A DNA stretch of 64,000 nt from Jaltomata sinuosa. Lineage: Eukaryota > Streptophyta > Magnoliopsida > Solanales > Solanaceae. The notes below the pieces were generated by a model. It saw nothing but the letters and a program-made list of their open reading frames with translations. It did not search any database and was not told the DNA's origin. The position numbers and the translations under genes are program-made. Of this stretch, positions 11,430 to 21,790 are shown piece by piece. How positions within the stretch are numbered: position 1 is the stretch's first letter; each line of letters begins with the position of its first letter. The DNA lies in NCBI GenBank assembly GCA_003996215.1, contig QJPP01000275.1, positions 682,001 through 746,000 on the forward strand, in the 5' to 3' direction.

Positions 11430-12046
11430 TAATAACTATGGGTCCCCAATTGAAATTTGTACTCTACCTAGTTGTTTGGAGGAGGTTAATAACTAGAGAT
11501 AGATTAGCTAAATAGAAACCTATCTTTGATGCCATGTGTGTTATATGTGCCAACTCAAACGAGACCCTGGACCATTTATTTTTCAAATGCCCATATTCTT
11601 CTGCTATGTGGGACAGAGTACTTATATAGTTGGGTACTCAAAGGGGATCAACGGAATGGAAGGATGAAGTATGGTGGGCAAAAAGTTATGGTAAGGGAAT
11701 ATCTATGCTAGCCATTTTGTATAAGATTACCTTAGCATGCAGCTTATATTTGATCTGGCAGGAGAGAAATACTAGAATTTTTCAAGAGAAACATAGAGAT
11801 TCTGAGATACTATTGAGAGTGAGAGTTCAAGCTATCCACTATAGAGGTTATGCTTTCACTCGTTTGGGCCTTAGGTTGTCTAGACTGAATTAATATCCCT
11901 AGGTTTAAGATCGTAGTTGCTACGTGATGTTAATGTTGACTTTTGATTGAGTAGTGTCTGGGACTTGTCCAACACTGCTCTTACTCTCTGTACTTTATTT
12001 CCTACTTTGGTAATAAAATCAGTTAGTTACCATAAAAAATGATAAT
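11430..12046 (+). pseudogene. LINE fragment 1, right part: zf-RVT domain and 3' UTR
   Basis: The frame reads WRRLITRDRLAK, then CVICANSNETLDHLFFKCPY, SAMWDRV and YLIWQERNTRIFQEK, ending at the stop near 11892. This is the zinc-binding reverse-transcriptase tail (zf-RVT) of plant LINEs: Cys-x2-Cys, the ETxDHLFFxC signature and the WxERN motif. In-frame TAG stops at about 11511 and 11626 and a frameshift near 11480 inactivate it. A short 3' UTR ends in GGTAATAAAATCAGTTAGTTACC and an A-rich tail at about 12035-12040, typical of LINE ends. Confidence 0.8.
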
Positions 12047-12298
12047 TAATATAATAAAAGTGTTTAATCAAAGGTCCCATTTAAACTGAAAAACGTTTGA
12101 CAAACAGTCAAATTTATTATTTTTGGAAATGCTCATTAAGGTAATATAACATATATAAATCAGTTAGTTACCATAAAAAATGATAATTAATATAATAAAA
12201 GTGTTTAATCAAAGGTCCCATTTAAACTGAAAAACGTTTGACAAACAGTCAAATTTATTATTTTTGGAAATGCTCATTAAGGTAATATAACATATATA
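12016..12298. repeat. 141-bp tandem duplication, two near-identical copies
   Basis: The block beginning AATCAGTTAGTTACCATAAA is repeated after exactly 141 bp (12020 and 12161). The copies look identical until the last bases, CATATATAAATC against CATATATAATC. The unit includes the last bases of the LINE 3' end, so the duplication is younger than the LINE insertion. Confidence 0.95.
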
Positions 12299-12667
12299 AT
12301 CAATGTTTTAAATGGTATTGAAATAATAGCTATAAGAGAGGTAATTAAAAACTAGTAATTATATGTCAAATATAATAAGTAATAAGATTATTATTATTCT
12401 TTTTAAGAAATAATAATAATTATTTTTCTAACATATCCCTCTTCTAATTTTAGAGGAACTCTTATAAATTTTAATGAATTTCTGACTTATTTGCATATTC
12501 CTTTTTATACGAAAAGTGAAATACCAAGATACATTCATAATCTAACAAAATTTTACTTTTCTTCAAAATATCTTGAGTTCTCTTCTCTTCAAATCACCAT
12601 AACATAGGCACTTATAAGGAGGAATAGCCTTCCACCTGCTATCAAAGAAACAAAGGTTTCAATTATA
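12299..12667. other. AT-rich unassigned sequence
   Basis: Low-complexity AT-rich DNA with short ATT/AAT runs around 12390-12425. No gene, RNA or known repeat is recognised. Confidence 0.5.
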
Positions 12668-13397
12668 AGGAAAAATGACTTATCTATGATATAAGAAGAA
12701 AATTCTCAAATTGTTGAAGGAATGGATAATCCAATGGCAGGTCCTTTTTAAGGTATGTTACAAGAAGTTTGTGTGATGTTGGTAAATCATGACAAATAGT
12801 TTGTTAATGAGATGATTGATTTGCTAGTCTTATGAATATAAATGTGTCTTTCTCTAAAGAATTTCCTTGAGTTAAATCACACATAAGTCATGTTTCCTAA
12901 CATGACAAATAGTTTGTTAATGAGATGATTGATTTGCTAGTCTTATGAATATAAATGTGTCTTTCTCTAAAGAATTTCCTTGAGTTAAATCACAAATAAG
13001 TCATGTTTCCTAATAACTTAAACCTTTATTTCTTTGATAAAGCTAAATTTTGTGCTATTTGCTTTTCAAGACTTATGGTTGATTTTTTAGAATCTCATGA
13101 ATATAAAGGTGACATTTCTAAAAAGTTTCTGTTATTTAACTAAATTTAATGTGATTTCCTTAAAAATGACTTTCTTGTTTAAGAGATAAAAGTTCTATAT
13201 AATATTTTTTAGAGATGACACCTTTATATTCATAAGACTTTACCAAATCAATCATCTCAATAACAAACTCTTTGTCATGGTCAACCAGCATCACAAAAAT
13301 TTCTTCTATCATATCATAAAAATAGCTATCATTGAATTATCTATTCATTGAACAGTTTGATACTTTTCTTCTTAAATAACAAATATGTCATTTATCC
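12668..13397. repeat. Inverted repeat with about 200-bp arms
   Basis: The left arm (12668-12867) matches the reverse complement of the right arm (13201-13397) over its length with substitutions and small gaps. Shared landmarks include GATGATTGATTTG and TCTTATGAATATAAA. The roughly 330-bp spacer holds a second copy and a third, more diverged copy of the inner part of the arm. Read on the minus strand, the right arm has an open frame (EEIFVMLVDHDKEF, then EMIDLVKSYEYKG); the left copies are frameshifted. I do not recognise the protein. A transcript across the locus could fold into a long hairpin. Confidence 0.75.
12788..13013. repeat. 113-bp tandem duplication
   Basis: Two adjacent copies (12788-12900 and 12901-13013) start CATGACAAATAGTTTG and differ at one base that I can see (CACACATAAG against CACAAATAAG). 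The repeat includes the inner half of the left arm of the inverted repeat. Confidence 0.95.
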
Positions 13398-15111
13398 TGA
13401 CATATACAAGACTTTATCAATCGATACTATTTTCTTTTGATTTTCCGTTATTTAAATCGTCTGAATATTTTTTCTTTCTGAAAGAGGGCCTGGAACTGGG
13501 CTCGATTTCCTTTATGTCTTTCTCTACCGGGCCCCATTCGGGGTTGCCTCTGTAAGTGAAGAAATATTCCATCATTTAATATTATTTTTTTGTTAGTTTT
13601 GAATTCTCTGACAAAAAAACTATCACAAGCATGAAAATTGTGGACATGCGTACTCATACTACACCTGTTGTATATTTTAATGCAAAATTTTCTCCTAGTA
13701 CTAGTAGGACTTGCTAATTCACGTCCGAGGCAGCCATTTTTGACTTTGTAGGGAGCTACATGAATAATTCTATCTCTCCAGACTCCCTCCATCCCTTACT
13801 CTTATGCCTTTATCATTTCAAACACTGTAGTAGTATTGAAATAGTAATTTTAGCTTCTAAATACTTTCGTACACGTGACACTAAATTTTGAGATTGTAAT
13901 TAGTTATTTTACGCATTTATATTCTTTTATGAAAGTTAAGTTATGACTTATGTCTGCTATTTTTTCTTGTTTCCACATTATTATTTGATTCTAATTTTTT
14001 GGGGAAAGAATTGGATTACCCACTAGTGGGTGGCGTAGGTGCCATGAAGACCTTTCAGATTATACATTGTGATATATATTCTTATGGGTGAATATATGTT
14101 TGATTAGGCACTCAAAATCACAATTGTTGGTTGCGGTCACTAGTCAATTCGAACTCTAGCAATATTTTAATTTTTTAGTTGGTCCCTGCCACCTTTAAAT
14201 TTTGAATCTTCCTATGTTAATATATGAATGATCTCAATTAAAACTATCTCTTTTATGAAAGCTATTTTTCATCCAAAATGATGCTTTCAAAGAACATGAT
14301 TTTAACATTATATACAAATGTATCACACATGAATTTATAGTCTTCAATTTTTAATAATTATTAATTTTGTTTTCTTGTACTTTTATCCCCCAGATGCACT
14401 ATATATTTTTGTCTTGTCTCTCATTTTTGAACATGATAATACATTTTTTTAACTCTTGCTACCTTTAGTTTCTTCATCTTTCTTTTTCAATTGATATACT
14501 TCTATACCTATCTGTCTTAATAATCTCCACAAAAGGAATGTCTCTTATGAATGTTCGTCCTGTATTCTAAATGATACTCTAAAAATGCATGTTATTAATA
14601 TTATATATGTGATGTATCACATGATTTTTTTTCTTAAATAGTAATAATTATTTCCATAAATGGCATGAAAATTGTGCTGTAATTTTCTGTACAAGTGAGC
14701 AGAAAATGTGTTTTGAATATTCTCTTGAGCAACAATAATTATATTGGTAAATGACATAAAGGTAGGTGTAGAACTTTCTGTATAAGTCACAAAAAATAAA
14801 TGTATAGCCTGTTGAAAAAATACAAAAATTATCGTAGCTTGAGGAGTGTCTATGGTACTGTCCATAATGATATTTCATCGATTATAGTGTATCTTCCAAG
14901 ATTCAACAAGCTATTCTAGTTAAATAATTAGAAACCAAAAAATTAACAAAGATTTAACTTAGAAAACCCGACAACACAAAAAAAGAAAAAGTATTTCTTT
15001 GTTATTTTCTTGTTCTTTTGTTTTCCTTATGATGGACAGAAAATTTACTATATATAGAGAGTAGTAAGAACATTAGCTATTGACCATGTCATTTACATTT
15101 AAAATGTTATA
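13398..15111. other. AT-rich intergenic region, unassigned
   Basis: No retroelement signature is seen here. The longest frame is minus strand 13792-13448 (114 aa, starting MEGVWRDRIIHV, ending FRRFK). It has no motif I recognise and could be chance, although 13480-13560 is clearly richer in GC than its surroundings. Two weak direct repeats occur at about 14640-14710 and 14733-14805, with the shared core TTTCTGTA-AAGT. Host intergenic DNA is the simplest reading. Confidence 0.4.
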
Positions 15112-15430
15112 GTTAGGTGATGCAAACACCTCTTTCTTTTATGCAAGCATGAAGAGAAGAATATTAGAATAGAATTAAAAACCTCACTACTTCAGATGGT
15201 ACAATATTGTTCAGACAAGAGGATGTTACTAATGAAATACTAAGCTTGTACACAGGGCTTTTGGGCACAACAACTGTATACTTTTCAGCCATTAATCCAA
15301 GTGTCATGAGGGAAGGACCTGTACTGGATAGACAATATCAGTTGAGACTCATTGAGACTGTCACCCGATAGGAATTCCAAAATTCTCTTCAAGGGATTGA
15401 TGATTCTAAAGCTCCAGGATATGATGGATA
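15112..15430 (+). pseudogene. LINE fragment 2: start of reverse transcriptase
   Basis: The translation reads LGDANTSFFYASMKRRI, then NRIKNLTTSDGT, LSLYTGLLGTTT and DDSKAPGYDGY. These match the linker and first RT motif of plant L1-type LINEs (GDxNTxFFH, then NxI, then KAPGxDG). A frameshift near 15165 and a TAG near 15369 break it. It is cut off right after KAPGYDGY by a partial LTR. It is not the missing front of LINE fragment 1, since it lies downstream of that fragment's end on the same strand. Confidence 0.8.
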
Positions 15431-16183
15431 CCCTTCCATTAAGGGTTACAGGTTGGCCCCACAGTTAGCTCAGCTTGGGGTATGTCGGTTAAAGTAGCTC
15501 TCACAATCAGACTCATACTGCATTGACCTTGTACTCAGTATATATTTCAGTTATTCAATTAAGTTCAACATGTTATTGTAATCATGTTAGCTACTTAGTC
15601 ACTGCATTCTGCTTATCCTTCAGTTCATGCTTCAGTGTGTATTTCCATGTTTAGTCTTTATGTCTTACAACTTTGCATACATCCCGCATGCTCAGTATAT
15701 TCAGAGTACTGACGCATACTTTTGTGCTATATCTTCTCATGATGTAGGTTCAGGCATTCAGCATCCAGTGTGCTTAGTGCAACTATCCAGCCCTCATTCA
15801 GCAGCTCAGTGGTGAGTCCTCATCATTCGAGGATGATAGTTATGGTTACTTTATTCAGTTTTATATTTCAGTATCAGACTGTTAGAGTTAGCTGAGGGCT
15901 TGTCCCAGCAACTCACAGCAGTTAGAGGCTTTCAAACATAGAACTAGAATCAGCTATTGGGTTGTCAGTTTTATTTTCAGACTTACTATATTCTCATTTT
16001 CATTATATATTCAGACATGTTTGGATTTCTTTTTCAAACTTATATATTAAGATCAGTTCAGTTTTCCACACAGTTTGTATATTACCTGAATTTTTCTAGA
16101 TATGCCAGAACATGGGTTAGATTAGGGTCACTTGTGACACTTAGCACTGTGTTACATCACGGGGGTAGCCTCGAGGCATGACA
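15431..16183 (+). repeat. Element C 5' LTR, 3' part only
   Basis: About 750 bp that align with the end of the E LTR at 29285-30045, ending CCTCGAGGCATGACA. The first two thirds of the LTR are missing; the sequence abuts LINE fragment 2 directly. A primer binding site follows four bases after the LTR, so it is the 5' LTR of an element read to the right. Confidence 0.85.
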
Positions 16184-16187
16184 AACT

Positions 16188-16199
16188 TGGTATCAGAGC
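16188..16199 (+). other. Primer binding site of element C
   Basis: TGGTATCAGAGC is complementary to the 3' end of initiator Met-tRNA, the usual primer of this family. It lies 4 bp after the end of the LTR. Confidence 0.95.
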
Positions 16200-16339
16200 A
16201 TCAAGTTCAAGTGTCCTAGGGTGTCTAAAAGCTGCGTCGAGTAGATTCTTCATCATGAGGGTGAAACGAGCCAAACTTATGGGGGAGAAACTGTGAGACA
16301 TTATTAGGTAAAACTTCTACTCGTTCTTTTCCATGAATA

Positions 16340-17460
16340 TCCAATGCAAGAAACCAGCAAGCACCAGCAGCTCCAGCAGACCCTCTAAATGAGAAAGTCA
16401 CTCATGCCAAATTCAGGCTGCTTTTCAGGTGCTTTCTAAGGCCATGACCGCTCAGGTCAACCAGCCGGCTATGGCACTAGCTCCACCTCAGACTAACTCT
16501 GCCGTAGCTAAAATTCGAGACATCACTCGGATAAACCCTCTAGAGTTTCATGGATCTATGTTCGAAGATGATCTACAAGAATTTCTTGATGACATTTAAA
16601 AGGTGACAAAGATTATGGGTATCACTCCAGTCGAGAGTGAAGACTTAGCCTCTTACTAGCAGAAAGGAGTGGCTTATACTTTGTACCAGCAGTAGAACGA
16701 GTCTCCTTGTGCTAATGTAGGTCCAGTGGACTGGAACCACTTTAAGACTGCATTTCTGGATAGTTTTTTCCCACTTGAGCTTAGGGAAGCCAAGGTCCAA
16801 GAGTTCATCAACTTGAAGTAGAATAATATATGTGTGAAGGAGTACGCACTCAAGTTTACTAAGTTGTCTAAGTATGCTCCGACAATGGTAGCTAACTCCA
16901 GGGCCCGTATGAGTGAGTTCATATCTGGTGTGTCTGATGATGTGGTCAAGGAGTGCAAGACTGCTATGCTGGTTAAGGAGATGAATTTATCCAAGTTGGT
17001 GACTTATGCCCAGCTAATTGAAGAGGAGAAGATCTAGGAAAGGGGAAGAGATATCAAAAGACCTAGAACAGGTGAATTTAACTACTCTCAGCAGAGGTCA
17101 GATGTGGTTACCACTCTTAGTTCTGTCAGAAATCTTTAGCTACAGCACCATCCTCTGCTAGTGCTCCAGTGCCGACATCCAGGAAGGATAGGCAGGATAA
17201 GGCACCAGGCTCTAAGCCCCAAGGTACAGTCACTAGCGGGCGCACTCATCCAATTTGCAAGAAGTGTGGTAGGAACCACCAAGGTGAGTGTATGGAAAGC
17301 AGTGGTAATTTTTTCGGGTGTGGTAAGCCAGGACACAGAATGAAAGAGTGCCCAATTAATTCTCAGAAGGGCAGGGATACTCGCCTGCAAAATTAGGCTA
17401 ACTCCACGATAGCTCAGCAGGTTGCCTGACTCAGCAGTGTGCCTCATCAAGTACAAGTGG
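16340..17460 (+). pseudogene. Element C gag, broken
   Basis: Gag forms the virus-like particle and packages RNA. The frame near the start reads AAPADPLNEKVTHA. The core has LEFHGSMFEDDLQEFLDDI, then DWNHFKTAFLDSFFPLELRE and VKEYALKFTKLSKYAPTMV, as in Retrotrans_gag proteins. Two zinc knuckles are at about 17255-17355: CKKCGRNHQGEC is complete, and the second (FGCGKPGHRMKEC) has lost its first Cys to Phe. Several stops (for example 16598, 16657, 16693, 16818) and a start-proximal frameshift inactivate it. Confidence 0.85.
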
Positions 17461-17544
17461 CAGTTATTGACAGAACAAATTGTATGCCCTTTAGACTCGA
17501 CATGAATAAGAGGATTCTCCCGATGTGGTCACAGGTACGTTATA

Positions 17545-18292
17545 AGTCTTCCACTTAGATGTTTATGCATTGTTAGACCCACGGGCTACCCTTTCTTTTG
17601 TAAATCCTTATATAGCTGTAAATTTTGGTGTCAGTATAGAAATCCTCCAAGAACCTTTCTCAGTCTCTACTTCAGTTGGTGATCCAATTATAGCTAGACG
17701 GGTATACATAAATTGCCCTGGCACAGTTCCCCAAAACATCACCTCAACTGATCTTATAGAGTTAGAAATGACTGACTTTGATATTATTTTAGGCATGGAT
17801 TGGTTACATTCTTGTTATGCCTCAGTTGATTGTAGAACTAGGATCATTCAGTTCTAGTTTCTAAATGAGCCAGTCTTAGAGTGGAAGGGTAATACCTCCG
17901 TGCTTGTATGTCGATTCATCTCTTACCTTAAGGCCAAAAAAATGATTTCTAAAGGGTATATCTATCATCTTGTTTGGGTTATGGATTCAATCTCTGAGAC
18001 CCCAACTGTTGAGTCAGTCCTAGTGGTGAATGAATTCGTAAAAGTGTTTCTAGAAGATCTTCCCAGAGTTCATCCTGAAAGGGAAATCGACTTTGGAATA
18101 GATCTCCTTCCAGATACCCAACCTATTTTGATTACTCCTTATAGAATGGTTCCACCTGAGCTTAACGAATTGAAAGAAAAATTTAAATATATACTAGATA
18201 AAGGATTCATCAGACCCAACATCTCTCCATGGGGTGCTCTAGTGCTTTTTATGCGTAAAAAAGATGGTTCTCTCAGGATGTGCATCGACTAC
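17545..18292 (+). pseudogene. Element C pol: protease and start of RT, truncated
   Basis: The protease reads LDPRATLSF (family LDPGATLSF, so the Gly after the catalytic Asp-Pro is Arg) and ends DFDIILGMDWLHSCYAS. The linker keeps VFLEDLPRV and the RT begins with LKEKFKYILDKGFIRPNISP, a KKDGSLRMCIDY motif ending the readable part. The gene stops there because the LTR of element D is inserted. There is a stop at about 17856. The rest of C's RT is not found anywhere to the right in the window. Confidence 0.85.
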
Positions 18293-20287
18293 TATCATGC
18301 CCCGAGGTTATCCCCTGGATGCAACACGGTGCTCAGTGTCACAAGTGACCCCAAGCTAACCCATGGCATGACATATCTATGCAATTTGAGGTGAAAAGCA
18401 TATACTATGTGGAAGCTAAAAACAATTTTTATATCTGAAGTGAGAAGAACCCAAAACATGTCTGAATTTAAACTATAATAAGAGTATAGTGATGACTGAA
18501 AACAACACTAACAACTCAACTGAATCTAGTCTATGTCTGAAAGACTCTACCTGATGTGAGTTGCTGGTACATGCCCCCAGCTAACCCTAATAAGACTGAA
18601 ACTGAAAAGTAAATACTGAAAGTAAAGCATGTCTATCGTCCTCGAACTATGAGGACTCACCACTAAGCTACTGAGTACGGACTGGGAATCGACTATGCGC
18701 GGTCTGGATGCTGAGTGCCTGAACCTACATCATTAAATGATGTAGCACAAAAGTATGCGTCAGTACTTTGAATGTTCTGAGCATGCATGATATGTACTAA
18801 GCTGAACAGTAAAGAGCTGAGCATAAACATAAACATACTAAAATATAAGTAAAAGTTGGACTGGATACAATGACCAAGTACAAATCATGAGTATAACATG
18901 CTGGACTGAATACTCAAATCAATACTGGGCACATGGTCATTGCAATATGAGTCTGACTGTAGGAGACACTGTTAACCAACATACCCCAAGTTGAGCTAAC
19001 TATGGGACCAACCTGTAACCCTAGATGAAAGGGTTTTCATACCTTGCCAAGGGTACGAACAAGTCTGATGTAGATCCACTACTGATGTCCTCAAGAGACA
19101 AGGAGATGCAGCCTAGTCTGACAACTGACTCCTTTTATACCTACGGTGGCACTGTAGTTCTGGGACTTGGGAACTGCTACTAAAGGTCTTAGCCTAAACT
19201 GACAGCTAAGCCTTCATCCCCTCGTCCGCTCAGTACTAAGCCTACTCCCAACTGAATATAAGCAACAATGCACTGAAATAATAGATAGCACAAAAAATTG
19301 ATAATTAACTAAGAATAAAACATACATGTACTGAAAGATATGGCATTTTAATTCTGGACCATGATTGTCTAATTAAACTGCCTAGCAAGCATAAGTTATG
19401 ACTTATTGAAATTTACACAAGCTAGGGTTTCTGAGTCTAATAGCATGGAACTATACTAATTCTCCAAGAACATGTAATTTATACCATAGAAGCTATAACA
19501 ACTAAATTACAATGGATCCTTAAGATGTAGGAACCCTAGGTCTGAACAATTCGTGGGAAACTGAAGAACTGACTGAAATCTAGGGACCTAATGGGAGAAA
19601 GGAACCCACTAGTGAAATCCTACATACCTGGATGAAGATTCTACGGTTTAGCCTTTGGATTCTGAGAGGAACTTGGAGGAAACCCTTTTGCCTTGTTCTT
19701 GAGAGAAAGCATTCTGTTCTTGAATGAATTTGCTAAGTATCAAATGATTTTGGAGTAATAAGGGGAAATAGAGTTAAAAACACTTTAATTACTCCCAAAA
19801 TGACTAAGGATCGGAATTAAAAGAATCAGGAAAAGACCAGACTACCCCTAACTTAATCTGGGAATTTCGGAAAAACTGACTGTCGGATGAGCCGCCCAAT
19901 GGGCGTCGGACCTACGATGGCCCGTCGGCCAGGGCGTCATGACTGGGCAGGAGGGGCTGGTCCCCTGGATCATTCCCATGTGTGGCTTCCACAGTCCATC
20001 GTGTCAGCGATGCCTGTGGTGATTGCCCGTCGGGGGAGGGAAGCTGGGATGCTGGGCGCTGACTCCTCGTCCCGGGATGCCCGATGGCCCATCGGACCTC
20101 CGACACCCATCGGGTCCCCTGTTTGGTTGGATCCGGCTGGGACCAAGTCTCTGGCCTTTTCCCACGGGGACCCTTGATTGGACGTCGTGTCCACGACACC
20201 AGTGGATCAGCCCGTGGGGCTTGACTGGGATGGAATTTCCTCTGAGTTATGGGTTTTTAAAGCTGGATTAAATTCTGAGGTATTACA
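18293..20287 (-). repeat. Element D 3' LTR
   Basis: Read on the minus strand the LTR starts TGTAATACCTCAG at 20287 and ends CGGGGCATGATA at 18293, about 1995 bp. The final CA is changed to TA. It belongs to the same LTR family as C, E and L. A strongly GC-rich zone at 19880-20230 carries repeated CCCGTCGG/CCGACGGGC-like palindromic words. The open frames there are compositional artefacts. It cuts element C's RT. Confidence 0.88.
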
Positions 20288-20301
20288 ATATCTCCCCCTT
20301 T
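20288..20301 (-). other. Polypurine tract of element D
   Basis: On the minus strand AAAGGGGGAGATAT directly precedes the LTR start, as required for plus-strand priming. This fixes the left LTR as the 3' LTR of a minus-strand element. Confidence 0.85.
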
Positions 20302-20509
20302 GGAGGTGTTAACTAAGCCGAGTTTGGAGGGAAAGGTTGCAATCCCTACCAACTGAAAACTAGAAGCTGATACCTAACTGAACTGAGTTCTATGAACATG
20401 GAAATATGCTGAAGGGCAAGGATAACTGATGGAACAAGGTACTGACACTGAATTGCACAAGAGTAAACTGAAGAACTGGAGAGGAACTATTACCTCGAGC
20501 TGATACTGA

Positions 20510-21790
20510 CTTAGAGGGAAAGAGGTGAGGATACTTGGCTATTATGGCTGCTTCTGCTTCCCAAGTAGATCCCTCTACGGATTGATTCTTCCACAAAACT
20601 TTTACTGAAATGACTTCCTTATTTCTCAACCTACGAACCTGATGGTCAAGATTCTCAACTGGAACCTCCTCGTAGGTCATGCTATTCTTCACAACCATGC
20701 TCTCTAGAGGTACAATCGATGCCAGATCACCCACACACTTCTTCAACAGGGAAATATGGAAGACTAGATGAACTGCTGCTAGTTCTGCTGGCAACTCTAA
20801 CTCATAATCCACATAACCAACCCTTTTCAGGATTCTATAAGGACCTACATACCTAGGACTGAGCTTCCCTTTCCTGCCAAATCTCATCATTCCCTTCATG
20901 GGTGACACTTTCAGGAAAACCCAATCATCGATTTCGAACTCTAAGTCTTTCCTCCTAACATCTGCATAGGACTTCTGACGACTCTGAGCTGTTTTTAGTC
21001 TATCTCTGATGAGCTAAACTTTTTCCATAGCCTCATGAATCTAATTTGGCCCAATCAAGGACGCTTCACCTACTTTGAACCATCCTACCGGTGATATGCA
21101 TCTATGCCCATAAAGTGCCTCATAAGGAGCCATCTGAATACTGGAGTGAAAACTGTTATTATAGGCGAACTCTATGAGAGGTAGGTGATCATCCCAACTA
21201 CCCTTGAAATCAATAACGCAATATCTCAACATGTCCTCTAAGGTCTAAATGCTACGCTCTGCCAGACCATCCATGTGCCGGTGAAATGCTGTACTGAGAT
21301 TCACCTGAGTACCAAGACCTCTCTGAAATGATCTCCAGAAATGAGATGTAAAATGAGGACCTCTATTTGAGATGATAGACAAGGGAACCCTATTCAACTT
21401 GACTATCTCACTGATGTAGAGCTTGGCATAGTCCTCCACTGAATCTGTAGTCTTGACTGCCAGTAAGTGAGCTAACTTAGTAACTCTGTCCACTATCACC
21501 CAAATGGAGTCGTGCTGTCTGCGAGTATGAGGTAAACCCGTAATGAAATCCATGTTGATCACCTCCACTTCTAAGTAGGAATGCTAATATCTTGAGTCAC
21601 ACCTCCTGGTTTCTGATGTTGTACCTTCACATGCTGATAGTTGGGACACTTAGCCATAAAATATGTGATGTCCCTCTTTATGCCGTTCCACCAATAGACT
21701 TCCTGTATATCATGGTACATCTTAGTGGCACTCGGATGAATAAAATATCTAGAATTATGGGCTTATGTAAGGATCTGCTGCCTTAACTCA
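20510..21790 (-). pseudogene. Element D pol: integrase and chromodomain, broken
   Basis: The zinc-finger region is decayed (about 21780-21600; CPNYQHVKVQHQKPGG). The core starts VINMDFITGLPHTRR near 21560 with the first Asp. The second catalytic Asp is lost: IISNRGPHF, where the family has SDRGP. The Glu is near 21250 in GLAERSI. The C-terminal module reads SPMKGMMRFGRKGKLSPRYV at 20905-20850, and the chromodomain runs at about 20668-20519 (LDHQVRRLRNKEVISVKVLW, then STWEAEA and YPHLF). Frameshifts and stops separate the three open pieces. Confidence 0.88.

Noticed and set aside
11526..11893. Host gene encoding an 87-aa protein
   Set aside because: The protein carries the zf-RVT signature of LINE ORF2 and continues on both sides as decayed LINE.
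14617..14878. Two overlapping minus-strand frames (82 and 76 codons)
   Set aside because: They overlap in different frames over AT-rich repeats and show no recognisable domain.
16188..16199. tRNA gene remnant
   Set aside because: The 12 bases match only the 3' end complement of initiator Met-tRNA and sit just after an LTR, so they are primer binding sites (also at 30933, 44922 and 53953).
19887..20271. Five overlapping frames on both strands
   Set aside because: They arise from the GC-rich palindromic zone of the D LTR, where stop codons are rare. No domain is seen and the frames conflict.
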